From contig NZ_KI632511.1 in the NCBI RefSeq assembly GCF_000504285.1, forward strand, positions 8,910,154-8,974,153: a stretch of 64,000 nt of DNA, written 5' to 3'. The notes beneath the pieces were generated by a model. That model was not told where the DNA came from and did no database searches. It worked only from the letters and a program-made list of their open reading frames with translations. The stretch is from Actinospica robiniae DSM 44927 (GTDB lineage: Bacteria > Actinomycetota > Actinomycetes > Streptomycetales > Catenulisporaceae). Each line of letters starts with the position of its first letter. Position 1 is the first letter of the stretch. Below, piece after piece: positions 35,856 through 44,211 of the stretch. The position numbers were made by a program, and so were the translations under genes.

Positions 35856-35870
35856 TACGCGCAGCCTGAA

Positions 35871-36278
35871 TCAGTCCTCGACCATCCGGTCGTCCGCGGA
35901 CAGGTGCTCGACCGTGCGGCCGGTCTCGGTGAAGGTGCGCGTGACGTAGTCGGTGTCGTAGATCCACAGGATCCGCATCGGCTCGTCGCCGGTGTTGCGG
36001 AAAAGGTGCGGGATGCCCGCCTCGACGTACGTGGTGTCGTACTGCTCCAGCGGCGTGGCCACGCCGTCGATCACGCACTCGCCCACGCCGCTGAGCAGCG
36101 TGACGTGTTCGACGCAGTTGTGCGAGTGCATCGGCGCGCCGGTGCCCACCGGGTAGGTGCTGATGCCCGAGGTGATGGTGATCTTCTCGGCGGCGGAGTG
36201 CCGGGTGATGAGCGGAATCGTCTCCACGCCGCCGCCCCGGCCGAGCCGGGTGACGGACGCTGCCTTGATGATGGTCAT
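35871..36278 (-). CDS. cupin-domain protein
   Basis: A 135-residue single-domain cupin. The first motif reads [24 protein letters not shown] (His 51/53 and Glu/His pair) and the second [20 protein letters not shown]. Metal-binding cupins act as small dioxygenases, isomerases or sensors. Here it lies at the left edge of a catabolic cluster, divergent from the carboxymuconolactone-decarboxylase-like gene at 36479, so it may serve that pathway. ATG at 36278, ribosome site weak. Confidence 0.8.
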   Translation of the reverse strand: MTIIKAASVTRLGRGGGVETIPLITRHSAAEKITITSGISTYPVGTGAPMHSHNCVEHVTLLSGVGECVIDGVATPLEQYDTTYVEAGIPHLFRNTGDEPMRILWIYDTDYVTRTFTETGRTVEHLSADDRMVED

Positions 36279-36478
36279 GGCCTGAAGCCTAAAGGCCCAG
36301 GTGCGCGCCCGTGCCCCGCCTCCCGCGAACACTAAGCCTGCACGCCGTGGAGGCGTTATTCGGGCCCGGGCCGTAGACAAGATCCCCCGGCCGCGGCGAA
36401 GGTGGCAATGGCTCACTACCGCGTCGTCCGGCGCGGCCGGTGGCCAGCCGCTCCCGCAAACGAAGAAGGAGTCCGCCC

Positions 36479-37039
36479 ATGCGTCTGGGGCCCCTGACCG
36501 AACTGAGCCCCGAGCAGGCCGAGCTCAGCGCCCGCATCACCGCCCGCCGCGGCGGCACCCGCGGCCCGTTCCTGGTCTGGCTGCGCAGCCCGCAGCTGTG
36601 CGAGAAGGTCGAGGCGCTCGGCGCCTACTGCCGGTTCGAGTCGGCGCTGCCGCTGCGCCTGCGCGAGCTGAGCCTGCTCGTCGCCGCCCGCCACTTCGAC
36701 GCCCAGTACTCCTGGAACGCGCACATCGACAAGGCCGTGGACGCCGGGCTGGAGCGGGCCGCGCTCGAGCGGCTGGCCCGCGGCGAGGACCCGGCGTTCG
36801 AGGACGCCGAGGCGGCGCTGCTGCACCGGTTCGCCACCGAGGTGCTGACCGAGCACCTGGTGGCCGACGCGACCTTCGCGGCCGGGCTCGAGGCCTTCGG
36901 CGAGCAGGGCCTGGTCGACCTGATCGGCGCCCTCGGCAACTTCTCCATGCTGGCGATGCTGCTCAACACCTTCCAAGTCGATCTTCAGCCGGACCGCCGG
37001 CCTCCCTTCCCCGACCTGCGCGGATACACCCGCGTCTGA
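36479..37039 (+). CDS. carboxymuconolactone decarboxylase (CMD/AhpD) family protein
   Basis: A 186-residue all-helical protein. [62 protein letters not shown] is the CMD core; the usual redox CxxC is absent ([13 protein letters not shown] in its place), so it is not a peroxidase reductant. Members may act as gamma-carboxymuconolactone decarboxylases or unknown lyases in aromatic catabolism. ATG at 36479 has AAGGAG upstream. It precedes the LysR gene and the dioxygenase operon. Confidence 0.82.
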   Translation: MRLGPLTELSPEQAELSARITARRGGTRGPFLVWLRSPQLCEKVEALGAYCRFESALPLRLRELSLLVAARHFDAQYSWNAHIDKAVDAGLERAALERLARGEDPAFEDAEAALLHRFATEVLTEHLVADATFAAGLEAFGEQGLVDLIGALGNFSMLAMLLNTFQVDLQPDRRPPFPDLRGYTRV

Positions 37040-37116
37040 GGGATTCGGGCCTCCGGGTCGCAGAGCACCGCTTTACTTGCCGCCCTTCGCGCGAGACAGT
37101 CTCTGCTACCTCCCTA

Positions 37117-37130
37117 CTAGATCGATCTAG
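37117..37130. promoter_or_regulatory. perfect 14-bp palindrome upstream of the LysR gene
   Basis: CTAGATCGATCTAG at 37117-37130 is a perfect palindrome in the 147-bp gap between the CMD gene and the LysR gene. The surrounding 15 bases are unusually A/T-rich for this window. LysR regulators often bind and repress their own promoter, so this is a candidate operator; no experimental match was found by eye. Confidence 0.5.
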
Positions 37131-37186
37131 CTGCATCGGCCCGGTCGACCGGGCGGGCACCGGCAGCAGGCAGAAGGAGCAGGACC

Positions 37187-38137
37187 ATGGACCGGATCAC
37201 GGTGATGCGCAGCTTCGTCGGCGTCGGCCGGCACGGCAGCTTCAGCCAGGCCGCGCGGCACCTGGGCATCTCCGGCTCGCTGGTCTCCCGGCACGTGGCC
37301 GAGCTGGAGAACCAGCTCGGCCTGCGGCTGGTCAACCGCACCGCCCGCACCGTCACGCTGACCTCGGTGGGACGGCGCTACTTCGACTTCTCCCAGCGCA
37401 TCATCGAGGAGATCGAGTCGGAGGACGAGGCGCTGCGCGGCATCCACGACCGGCCGGAGGGTCCGCTCGCGGTGATCTGCCCGAAGTGGATCGGCAACCT
37501 GGACCTCGGCGAGGCGATCGCGGACTTCGCCGTGGACCACCCCAAGATCCACGTGCGGTTCGAGGTGGGCGGCATGTCCGACCGCACCTTCGACTTCCTG
37601 GACAAGGGCTACGACATCGCCTTCCACACCCGGGAGCTGCGCGACAGCACGCTCCTGGTGCGCCGGATCGCCGGGATCGACTACGTGCTGTGCGCGGCGC
37701 CGTCGTACCTGGAAGGCCGGGGGCCGTTCACCGACCCCGTCGCGATAGCCGAGCAGGACTGCCTGGTGCACATCAACGACCCGATCTGGACGCTGCGCCA
37801 CGGCGACGAGCAGACCCGGCTGAAGGTGATCACGGCGGTGTACTCCTCCAACAGCTACCTGACCCTGCGCAAGGCGGCGCTGCGCGGCCGCGGCATGGCC
37901 CTGATGCCGATGCGCACGGTGATGGCGGACCTGGCCGAGGGCTCCCTCGTCAGGGTTCTGCCGGAGTTCCAGGGACCGGCCCGCTCGCTGTACGCGGTGC
38001 ACTCGCCGGGCTCGCACACCATGCGCAAGGTGCGGGTGTTCCTGGACTACATCTCCGCGTGGTTCCGCAAGAACCCGCTCACCCCGCCGCTGCCCGCCCT
38101 TTCGCAAGAACGCACCACGATCAAGACGACGGCTTAG
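37187..38137 (+). CDS. LysR-family transcriptional regulator
   Basis: A 316-residue LysR protein. The N-terminal helix-turn-helix (residues 1-60) has GSFSQAARHLGISGSLVSRHVAELENQLG and LVNRTARTVTLT. The effector domain follows, with CPKWIGNLDLGEAIADF near its start. Aromatic-pathway LysR regulators respond to ring-cleavage intermediates. It lies 11 bp upstream of the extradiol-type dioxygenase gene and reads in the same direction, which is less common than divergent arrangement. Confidence 0.9.
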   Translation: MDRITVMRSFVGVGRHGSFSQAARHLGISGSLVSRHVAELENQLGLRLVNRTARTVTLTSVGRRYFDFSQRIIEEIESEDEALRGIHDRPEGPLAVICPKWIGNLDLGEAIADFAVDHPKIHVRFEVGGMSDRTFDFLDKGYDIAFHTRELRDSTLLVRRIAGIDYVLCAAPSYLEGRGPFTDPVAIAEQDCLVHINDPIWTLRHGDEQTRLKVITAVYSSNSYLTLRKAALRGRGMALMPMRTVMADLAEGSLVRVLPEFQGPARSLYAVHSPGSHTMRKVRVFLDYISAWFRKNPLTPPLPALSQERTTIKTTA

Positions 38138-38148
38138 GAGTTGCCGAG

Positions 38149-39072
38149 GTGACCATCATCCGCATCGAGCGAGTCGTGTACGCGGTCGACGACGTACCGC
38201 TGTGCACCCGCTTCTTCGAGGACTTCGGCCTCGAACTCGCCGCGGCCGACGAGTCCGGCGCGAGCCTGGCCACCGCCACCGGCCAGCAGATCCGGCTGCG
38301 CCCCGACACCGACGCCGGCCTCCCCGCGCCGCTCGAGGCCGGCAACACCCTGCGCGAGGTGGTGTGGGGCGTGGACAGCGCCGAGAACCTCGAACGGCTG
38401 CGCGCGGAGCTGGCGAAGGACCGCGAGGTGCGGGTGGACCAGGACGGCTCCGTGCACACGCTGGACGAGACCGGTTACGGCCTGGGCCTGGCCGTCGCCG
38501 ACGCGGTCGAACCCGAGATCGAGCGGCCCGGCGTCAACAGCCACGGCGCGGTCACCCGGCTCAACCGGCCGCTGGACCCGCCCGGCCGGGTCCGGCCGCT
38601 GCGGCTGTGCCACGTCGCGCTCAACATCCCGAAGGACGGCCGCGAGCGGGCGGTCGGGCTCTACCTCGACCGGCTCGGCTTCCACGCCACCGACGTGGTC
38701 AAGCCCATGGGCGTGTTCATGCGCGCCCCGGGCGACTCGGACCAGCACACCATGCTGCTGTGCCACCGGCCGGACCGGGCCGGCGTCAACCACACCGCGT
38801 ACGAGGTCGCCTCGTTCGACGAGGTGGTCAACGGCGCCAACCACATGATCGAATCCGGCTGGCGGGAGGCGCGGAAGCTGGGCCGGCACACCATCGGCTC
38901 CAACGTCTTCCGCTTCCTGCACGCCCCCTGCGGCGGGCGGGTCGAGTACGCCGCCGACATGGACCGGGTGGACGAGGCCTATCCCACCCGTGTACACGAG
39001 CAGACCCCGCCGCACCACCTGTGGACCCTCCAGACGAACCGGGACGGCGAACACCATGACACAGAGCACTGA
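38149..39072 (+). CDS. extradiol ring-cleavage dioxygenase-like protein (two VOC domains)
   Basis: A 307-residue protein with two vicinal-oxygen-chelate modules. The second (about 150-275) has the iron triad of type I extradiol dioxygenases: His 155 (LCHVALNI), His 215 (NHTAYEV) and Glu 266 (RVEYAADMDR). The first module lacks ligands, as in that family. It would open a catechol-type ring next to the hydroxyl pair. The GTG at 38149 has AGGAG eight bases upstream. It overlaps the aldehyde dehydrogenase gene by 17 bp, so it is co-translated with the rest of the catabolic operon. Confidence 0.85.
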   Translation: MTIIRIERVVYAVDDVPLCTRFFEDFGLELAAADESGASLATATGQQIRLRPDTDAGLPAPLEAGNTLREVVWGVDSAENLERLRAELAKDREVRVDQDGSVHTLDETGYGLGLAVADAVEPEIERPGVNSHGAVTRLNRPLDPPGRVRPLRLCHVALNIPKDGRERAVGLYLDRLGFHATDVVKPMGVFMRAPGDSDQHTMLLCHRPDRAGVNHTAYEVASFDEVVNGANHMIESGWREARKLGRHTIGSNVFRFLHAPCGGRVEYAADMDRVDEAYPTRVHEQTPPHHLWTLQTNRDGEHHDTEH

Positions 39073-40531
39073 TACCACCGGCCCGGCCGCGCCGTCCTAC
39101 CCCGAGCTGCGGCTCCTGATCGACGGCGAGTGGAGCGCCGGCGCCGGCGGGCGCACCGAGCCGGTGCTCGACCCGGCCACCGGCGCCGTGCTCGGGCACG
39201 TGCCGCTGGCCGAGGCCGAGGACCTCGACCGCGCCCTGGCCGCGGCCGAGCGCGGCTGGCCGGCCTGGCGCGACACCCCGATCGATCAGCGCGCCGCCGT
39301 GCTGCGCAAGAGCGCGGCGCTGATCCACGCGCGGGCCGGGGAGATCGGCCGGGCGATGACCCTCGAGGAGGGCAAGCCGCTCGGCGAGTCCGTCGGCGAG
39401 GCGCACCGCGCGGCCGGCCAGCTCGAGTGGTACGCCGAGGAGGCCAAGCGGGCCTACGGCCGGATCATCCCGTCCGCGCCCGGCGAGGAACTCAGCGTGC
39501 TGCGGGTGCCGATCGGCCCGGTGGCCGCGTTCGTGCCGTGGAACTTCCCGGCCGGCGGCCCGATGCGCAAGATCGCCGCGGCGCTGGCGGCGGGCTGCTC
39601 GATCGTCATCAAGCCGTCCGAGGAGACGCCGGCCAGCAGTGTGCTGATGGCGGAGTGCTTCCAGCAGGCCGGGCTGCCCGCGGGCGTGCTCAACCTCGTG
39701 TTCGGCGTGCCGGCGGAGGTCTCCGCCCACCTGATCCCCTCGCCGGTGATCCGGCACGTGGCCTTCACCGGCTCGATCCCGGTCGGCAAGCACCTGGCCG
39801 GCCTGGCCGCGGCGGTGATGAAGCCCACCACGATGGAGCTCGGCGGCCACGCCCCGGTGGTGGTCTGCGAGGACGCCGATCCGGTGGCCGCCGCGAAGGC
39901 CTGCGCCCGCGGCAAGTACGCCAACACCGGCCAGGTCTGCACCTCACCGAGCCGCTTCTACGTGCACGCGAGCAAGTATGAGGCCTTCGTCGAGGCGTTC
40001 GTCGCGGCGAGTGAGGCCGTGCGCGTCGGCAACGGGCTTGAGCCGGGCGTGTCCATGGGCCCGATGGCCAACGCCCGCCGCCGCGAAGCAGTGCACGAAC
40101 TCGTCGAGGACGCCCGCAAGCGCGGCGCCCGCGTGCTCCTCGGCGGCGAGATCCCGGACGGCCCCGGGTTCTTCTACCCGCCGACCGTGCTCGTGGACGT
40201 GCCCGAAGACGCGCGACTGCTGCAGGAGGAGCCGTTCGGGCCGGTCGCTCCGATCATTGCGTTCACGGACCTCGATGACGCTCTGCAGCGTGCCAATGCC
40301 CTGCCTTACGGACTCGCGGCGTACGGATTCACGGACAGCGCCGCCGTCGCCGACAAGCTGGTGCACGGCTTCGAGGCCGGCATTCTGTCGATCAACCACT
40401 GCGGCGGCTCGGTCCCGCAGGCGCCCTCAGGCGGGTTCAAGGAGTCCGGCCACGGGCGCGAGGGCGGCGCCGAAGGGCTCGACGGCTACCTGGTGACCAA
40501 GCGCGTCTCGCACAAGCTGGCGTTGAGCTGA
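39056..40531 (+). CDS. NAD(P)-dependent aldehyde dehydrogenase
   Basis: A 491-residue ALDH with Glu 261 in LELGGHAP and nucleophile Cys 295 in NTGQVCTSPSR. VPWNFPAGGPMRKIAAAL and SGGFKESGHGREGG are also conserved. In this setting it could oxidise a 2-hydroxymuconic-semialdehyde-type ring-cleavage product to a dioic acid, or a simpler aldehyde. The N-terminus is Thr/Ser-rich. It overlaps the upstream gene and its stop overlaps the next start (TGATG). Confidence 0.92.
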   Translation: MTQSTDTTGPAAPSYPELRLLIDGEWSAGAGGRTEPVLDPATGAVLGHVPLAEAEDLDRALAAAERGWPAWRDTPIDQRAAVLRKSAALIHARAGEIGRAMTLEEGKPLGESVGEAHRAAGQLEWYAEEAKRAYGRIIPSAPGEELSVLRVPIGPVAAFVPWNFPAGGPMRKIAAALAAGCSIVIKPSEETPASSVLMAECFQQAGLPAGVLNLVFGVPAEVSAHLIPSPVIRHVAFTGSIPVGKHLAGLAAAVMKPTTMELGGHAPVVVCEDADPVAAAKACARGKYANTGQVCTSPSRFYVHASKYEAFVEAFVAASEAVRVGNGLEPGVSMGPMANARRREAVHELVEDARKRGARVLLGGEIPDGPGFFYPPTVLVDVPEDARLLQEEPFGPVAPIIAFTDLDDALQRANALPYGLAAYGFTDSAAVADKLVHGFEAGILSINHCGGSVPQAPSGGFKESGHGREGGAEGLDGYLVTKRVSHKLALS

Positions 40532-41334
40532 TGCGCTGGTGCAGGATCCGGCACGAGGGCCGGGCGGTGGCCGGGATCGTCGAGGACGAGCACGTCGCGC
40601 TCGTCGACGGCGACCCGTTCACCGGCCACCGGCGCACCGGCGTGCGCGTCGCGTCGGTGGACGCGGTCTTCCTCCCGCCGGTCGTCCCGCCGACGTTCTA
40701 CGCCGTCGGCTACAACTACCGGGCGCACAACGCGCACGCGGCCGCGCGCACGTCCGCGGCCGCACCGGCCCCACCGGCCCCGGAGCGTCCCGAGGTCGGA
40801 TATCGAGCGCAGAGCGCGCTGATCGGGCACTGCGCGGCGGTCGTGAAACCGGCCGACTGCACCGGGCCGTTCGAGTGTGAGGCGGAACTCGTCGCCGTCA
40901 TCGGCCGCGACCTGCGCCGAGCGAGCCGGGACGAGGCGGCCGACGCCGTGTTCGGCTGGAGTATCGGCAACGATATCAGTGCCCGTGCGTGGCAGCGCGC
41001 CGACCGGACGCTGTGGCGGGCCAAGAACAGCGACACCTTCAAGCCGATGGGCCCGTGGATCGAGACCGACGCCGACCCGCTGGCCGAGGGCGTGACCACC
41101 ACGGTCGCCGTCGACGGCGAGCAGGTCGCGGCCTTCCCGACCGGCGCCATGATCTTCGACCCCTACGCCTATATCCAGGAGATCTCCCGCTACATCACGT
41201 TGCGCGCGGGAGACGTGCTGTGGATGGGCACCGACGCCATGCTGGAGATGCCCGTGGGCAGCACGCTTGCCATCTCCATCACCGGCCTCGGCACCCTCGC
41301 CAACCCCGTGACGGAGGAACCCCGTGAGCAGTAA
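40531..41334 (+). CDS. fumarylacetoacetate hydrolase (FAH) family protein
   Basis: A 267-residue enzyme of the FAH fold. VGYNYRAHNAHA and FECEAELVAVIG carry the metal-site residues, and FGWSIGNDISARAWQ and NSDTFKPMGPWIET are family blocks; the C-terminal DVLWMGTDAMLEMPVGSTLAISI is typical. FAH enzymes include hydratases and decarboxylases of meta-cleavage pathways (2-oxopent-4-enoate hydratase, 4-oxalocrotonate decarboxylase). It follows the aldehyde dehydrogenase with a TGATG overlap. An Ala/Pro-rich loop (about 68-86) is probably inserted. Confidence 0.86.
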   Translation: MRWCRIRHEGRAVAGIVEDEHVALVDGDPFTGHRRTGVRVASVDAVFLPPVVPPTFYAVGYNYRAHNAHAAARTSAAAPAPPAPERPEVGYRAQSALIGHCAAVVKPADCTGPFECEAELVAVIGRDLRRASRDEAADAVFGWSIGNDISARAWQRADRTLWRAKNSDTFKPMGPWIETDADPLAEGVTTTVAVDGEQVAAFPTGAMIFDPYAYIQEISRYITLRAGDVLWMGTDAMLEMPVGSTLAISITGLGTLANPVTEEPREQ

Positions 41335-41800
41335 CCGACCCGCCTATATCCACCACGTGAACTTCCCGACGACCGATCCCGAGCGCACCAAGAAGTGGTA
41401 CTCCGAGGTGTTCGGGCTCAAGGCCATCACGCCCAAGAGCAACACCAAGGTCGTGCTGATGACCCGCGGCGACTTCGACCTGCACTTCACGCCGGTCGAG
41501 GAGATGGACCGGATGTCGCCGTACCACTTCGCCATCGAGGTCGAGGACTGGGACGGGTTCCTCGAGCATCTCAAGGCTCTGGGAGTACGCCACACCCGTC
41601 CGATCGAGCGCCCGGAGAACAACTCCAAGTTCTGCTACATCCACGACCCGGACCACACCATGATCGAGCTGGTCTGGCACGGCAAGCGGCCCGGCGGGCC
41701 CGGCGCGCCCGCTGCCGCCGCGTCCGCGGCCCCCGCCGACGCGCCCGACTCGGCCGACGAAGCGCGGGCCGCCCTGGCCGCCGCGGGCGAAGGGAACTGA
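41324..41800 (+). CDS. VOC-family (glyoxalase/dioxygenase superfamily) protein
   Basis: A 158-residue single VOC protein: YIHHVNFPTTDPERTKKWYSEVFGLKAI begins the domain with the first His, and PDHTMIELVWHGK carries the Glu and an ending His. The C-terminal ~40 residues are Ala-rich. It may be a small dioxygenase, isomerase or resistance-like protein acting on a pathway intermediate. It overlaps the FAH gene by 11 bp. Confidence 0.82.
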   Translation: MSSNRPAYIHHVNFPTTDPERTKKWYSEVFGLKAITPKSNTKVVLMTRGDFDLHFTPVEEMDRMSPYHFAIEVEDWDGFLEHLKALGVRHTRPIERPENNSKFCYIHDPDHTMIELVWHGKRPGGPGAPAAAASAAPADAPDSADEARAALAAAGEGN

Positions 41801-41801
41801 C

Positions 41802-42590
41802 ATGCCGTTCGCCACGTCCCAGGACGGCACCCGGATCTACTACGAGCAGCACGGCGCCGGCCCGGCCGTCCTGTTCGTGCACGGCTCCGGCGGGCATCAC
41901 GCGGCCTGGTGGCAGCAGGTGCCCGCGCTCGCCGACCGGTACACCGTCATCACCCTCGACCTGCGCGGATTCGGCCGGTCCGACTCCGGCATGGACGAGT
42001 TCGACAGCCGCGTCTTCCCGGACGACATCCTTGCCGTGCTCGAGGCGTCCGGGGTGGACAAGGCCGTGCTGGTCGGTCAGTCGATCGGTGCCGCCGCCGC
42101 GCTCAAGGCCGCGCTGCGCTCGCCTGAGCGGTCCGCGGGCGTCGTGCTCGGCCACTCCCTCGGCGGTATCTCCGACGACGAACTCGCCGCGCTGGTGCGC
42201 GCCGACCGGGCCGAGGCGGAGAAGCTCCCGGTGCTCGACCGGCTGCTCACCCCCGCCTTCCGCGCCACCGACCCGGCCAAGACCTTCCTGTTCCGGCAGA
42301 TGGGCACCTTCAACACGGCGACGATGGCCGACCTGCGCAACCTCAACGCCGACGGCCCGAGCGTGCAGGCGGTGCTCGAGGCCGGCCTGCCTATCTGCTT
42401 CCTGGCCGGCGAGCTCGACGCGGTGCTGCGCGCCGACACCGTGCGCGCTGCGGCCAAGCGGGTGAGCGGATCAGTGCTCGAACTGGTCCCGGACGCCCCG
42501 CACTCGATGTACTGGGAGGCGCCGGAGCTGTTCAACGCGGCCCTCGAGCGCTTCCTTCGGCATGTCTACCCCGGAACGGTGACCTCATGA
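41802..42590 (+). CDS. alpha/beta hydrolase
   Basis: A 262-residue hydrolase. HGSGGHHAAWWQQ gives the oxyanion region, Ser 94 sits in the nucleophile elbow VGQSIGAA, the acid Asp is in LAGELDAV and the His in PDAPHSMYWEAPE. The length and motifs fit the meta-cleavage product hydrolases and haloperoxidase-like enzymes. It starts two bases after the VOC stop. In a catechol meta-cleavage operon this would be the C-C bond hydrolase for the ketonic branch. Confidence 0.88.
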   Translation: MPFATSQDGTRIYYEQHGAGPAVLFVHGSGGHHAAWWQQVPALADRYTVITLDLRGFGRSDSGMDEFDSRVFPDDILAVLEASGVDKAVLVGQSIGAAAALKAALRSPERSAGVVLGHSLGGISDDELAALVRADRAEAEKLPVLDRLLTPAFRATDPAKTFLFRQMGTFNTATMADLRNLNADGPSVQAVLEAGLPICFLAGELDAVLRADTVRAAAKRVSGSVLELVPDAPHSMYWEAPELFNAALERFLRHVYPGTVTS

Positions 42591-43048
42591 GCAGTCCCAG
42601 CCTCGGCGAAGCCAGTGCCCTGATCACGGCCGCGCAGCAGCGCGCGCTCGCGCTGGGCAAGGCTTTCAGCGTCGCAGTGGTCGACTACGGCGGCTACACC
42701 GTCGCGATCGAGCGGATGGACGGCGCGCGCCCGATGACCCCGAGCATCGCGCTGGCCAAGGCCTACTCGGCCGCGGTGATGCAGCGTCCGACGATCATGC
42801 TCAAGAACTGGTCGAACAGCGACCCGGTGTTCTTCGGCCAGGTAGGCCGGATGGGCCACCAGCCGATCGTGGCCACCGGCGGCGGCTACACGCTCAAGCG
42901 CGACGGCGCGATCCTCGGCGGCCTCGGCATCTCCGGCGGCAGCCCCGAGGAGGACGAGGAGATCGCCCGCGCCGTGGTCGCGGAGGCGGGCTTCGACCTG
43001 GACTTCCCGGCCTGGGCCGGCGCTAAGAAGGGCGAAAACCATGGCTGA
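42587..43048 (+). CDS. GlcG/HbpS family haem-binding-like protein
   Basis: A 153-residue protein: LGEASALITAAQQRALALGKAFSVAVVDYGGYTVAIERMDGA, then RPTIMLKNWSNSDP, and GGGYTLKRDGAILGGLGISGGSPEEDEEIARA is the family signature near the end. HbpS/GlcG proteins occur in catabolic operons; Streptomyces HbpS binds haem. Here it may act as an accessory to the pathway. It overlaps both neighbours (ATGA, then 8 bp). Confidence 0.85.
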   Translation: MSSPSLGEASALITAAQQRALALGKAFSVAVVDYGGYTVAIERMDGARPMTPSIALAKAYSAAVMQRPTIMLKNWSNSDPVFFGQVGRMGHQPIVATGGGYTLKRDGAILGGLGISGGSPEEDEEIARAVVAEAGFDLDFPAWAGAKKGENHG

Positions 43049-44147
43049 CGACTTCAAGTACCACATCGACCACCACGCCGGCCTGGTCGTGCCGCCGGCC
43101 CTGGTCGAGGCCCGTGCCGCGCACGCCCGCGGCGAGCTGGGCGAGCCGGAGCTGCGCGAGGCCGAGGACCAGGCCATCCGCGAGGCACTGCGCGCTCAGC
43201 GCCGGCTCGGACTGTCCGCGCTGGGCGACGGCCAGTTCCGCCGCCGCAACAGCCTCTCGCCGGTATACGACCAGGTAGACGGCTTCGCCTTCGAGACCGC
43301 CGCACCAGGCCCGATCGCGCGCCTGCTCGGCGAGAATCTGGTCCCTGAAATCAGGACTCTGGTTGCTCTGCCGACGGCGCGGGGACGGCTGGTCGAGAAC
43401 GAGGCCGCATTCCTGGCCGGCTCGATCGATCGTTCCCTGATGCTGGCTCTTCCGTCGCCCGGCTACGTGCTGGCTTTGAGCCGCGACGGCGGTGCGGGTC
43501 CGGCCGCCGGAGCGGAAGTGGCCGCGGCGCTCGCCGCGATCATCCGAGACGAGATCGCGCAGGTCGCGCAGCAGGGCATTGCGTACGTGCTGCTGCAGAA
43601 CCCGCTGGCCGGGATCCTGCTGACCAAGCACGGCCGCGAGCAGGCCCAGGCGGCCGGCGTGGACGCGGACGAACTACTCGACGCGATGCTCGCCGCCGAC
43701 GCCGCGGTGATCGACGGCTTGGAGGCGCGGACGCCGGAGAACTTCCGCGTCGGCCTGGACCTGACCGCCGCCGGAGCCGCGGGCGCGGGCGCCGCGTCCG
43801 GTTACGACCTGGCGGCCACCACGGCGTTCCTCGACCGGCAGCCCTACACGCGGCTGTGCGTCGAGTACCCGCAGGACGAGGCGTCGCGCTTCCCGCTGGA
43901 GCTGCTCGAACCCGGCACGGTCGTCTCGCTCGGCGTGGTGGACGTGGCGGACGAAGCAGTCGAAGACGTCGACGAGCTGGTCGACCGCATCGACAAGGCA
44001 TCCGCGACCATCGACGTCGACGACATCGCCATCTCGACCAACGGCAGTTTCGCCGCCGCGCCCGCGTTCGTGACCGAAGCCCAGCAGCACGCGAAGCTCC
44101 AGCTCGTCGAGATGACAGCGCGGTACTTCTGGGGCAACGAGCTCTGA
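43041..44147 (+). CDS. MetE C-terminal-like protein (cobalamin-independent methionine synthase II family) with degenerate zinc site
   Basis: A 368-residue TIM-barrel protein of the MetE catalytic-domain family. LGLSALGDGQFRRRNS matches the DGEQRR-type methyl-folate loop and VVSLGVVDVADEAVEDVDELVDRI the G-x-x-D...E block. Zinc ligands are mostly gone: the usual H-x-C reads R-L-C (Arg 271, Cys 273), and the usual NPDCGL block reads STNGSF (about 332-337). It is therefore unlikely to make methionine. As the last gene of an aromatic operon, it may act on a methyl or other one-carbon group of the substrate. This is inference. Confidence 0.8.
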   Translation: MADDFKYHIDHHAGLVVPPALVEARAAHARGELGEPELREAEDQAIREALRAQRRLGLSALGDGQFRRRNSLSPVYDQVDGFAFETAAPGPIARLLGENLVPEIRTLVALPTARGRLVENEAAFLAGSIDRSLMLALPSPGYVLALSRDGGAGPAAGAEVAAALAAIIRDEIAQVAQQGIAYVLLQNPLAGILLTKHGREQAQAAGVDADELLDAMLAADAAVIDGLEARTPENFRVGLDLTAAGAAGAGAASGYDLAATTAFLDRQPYTRLCVEYPQDEASRFPLELLEPGTVVSLGVVDVADEAVEDVDELVDRIDKASATIDVDDIAISTNGSFAAAPAFVTEAQQHAKLQLVEMTARYFWGNEL

Positions 44148-44211
44148 TGAAGGGTGGGGGAGCGGCGGGGCCGGCGGCCGGTGGACCGCCGGCCCCGCCG
44201 ACATCCGCCAC

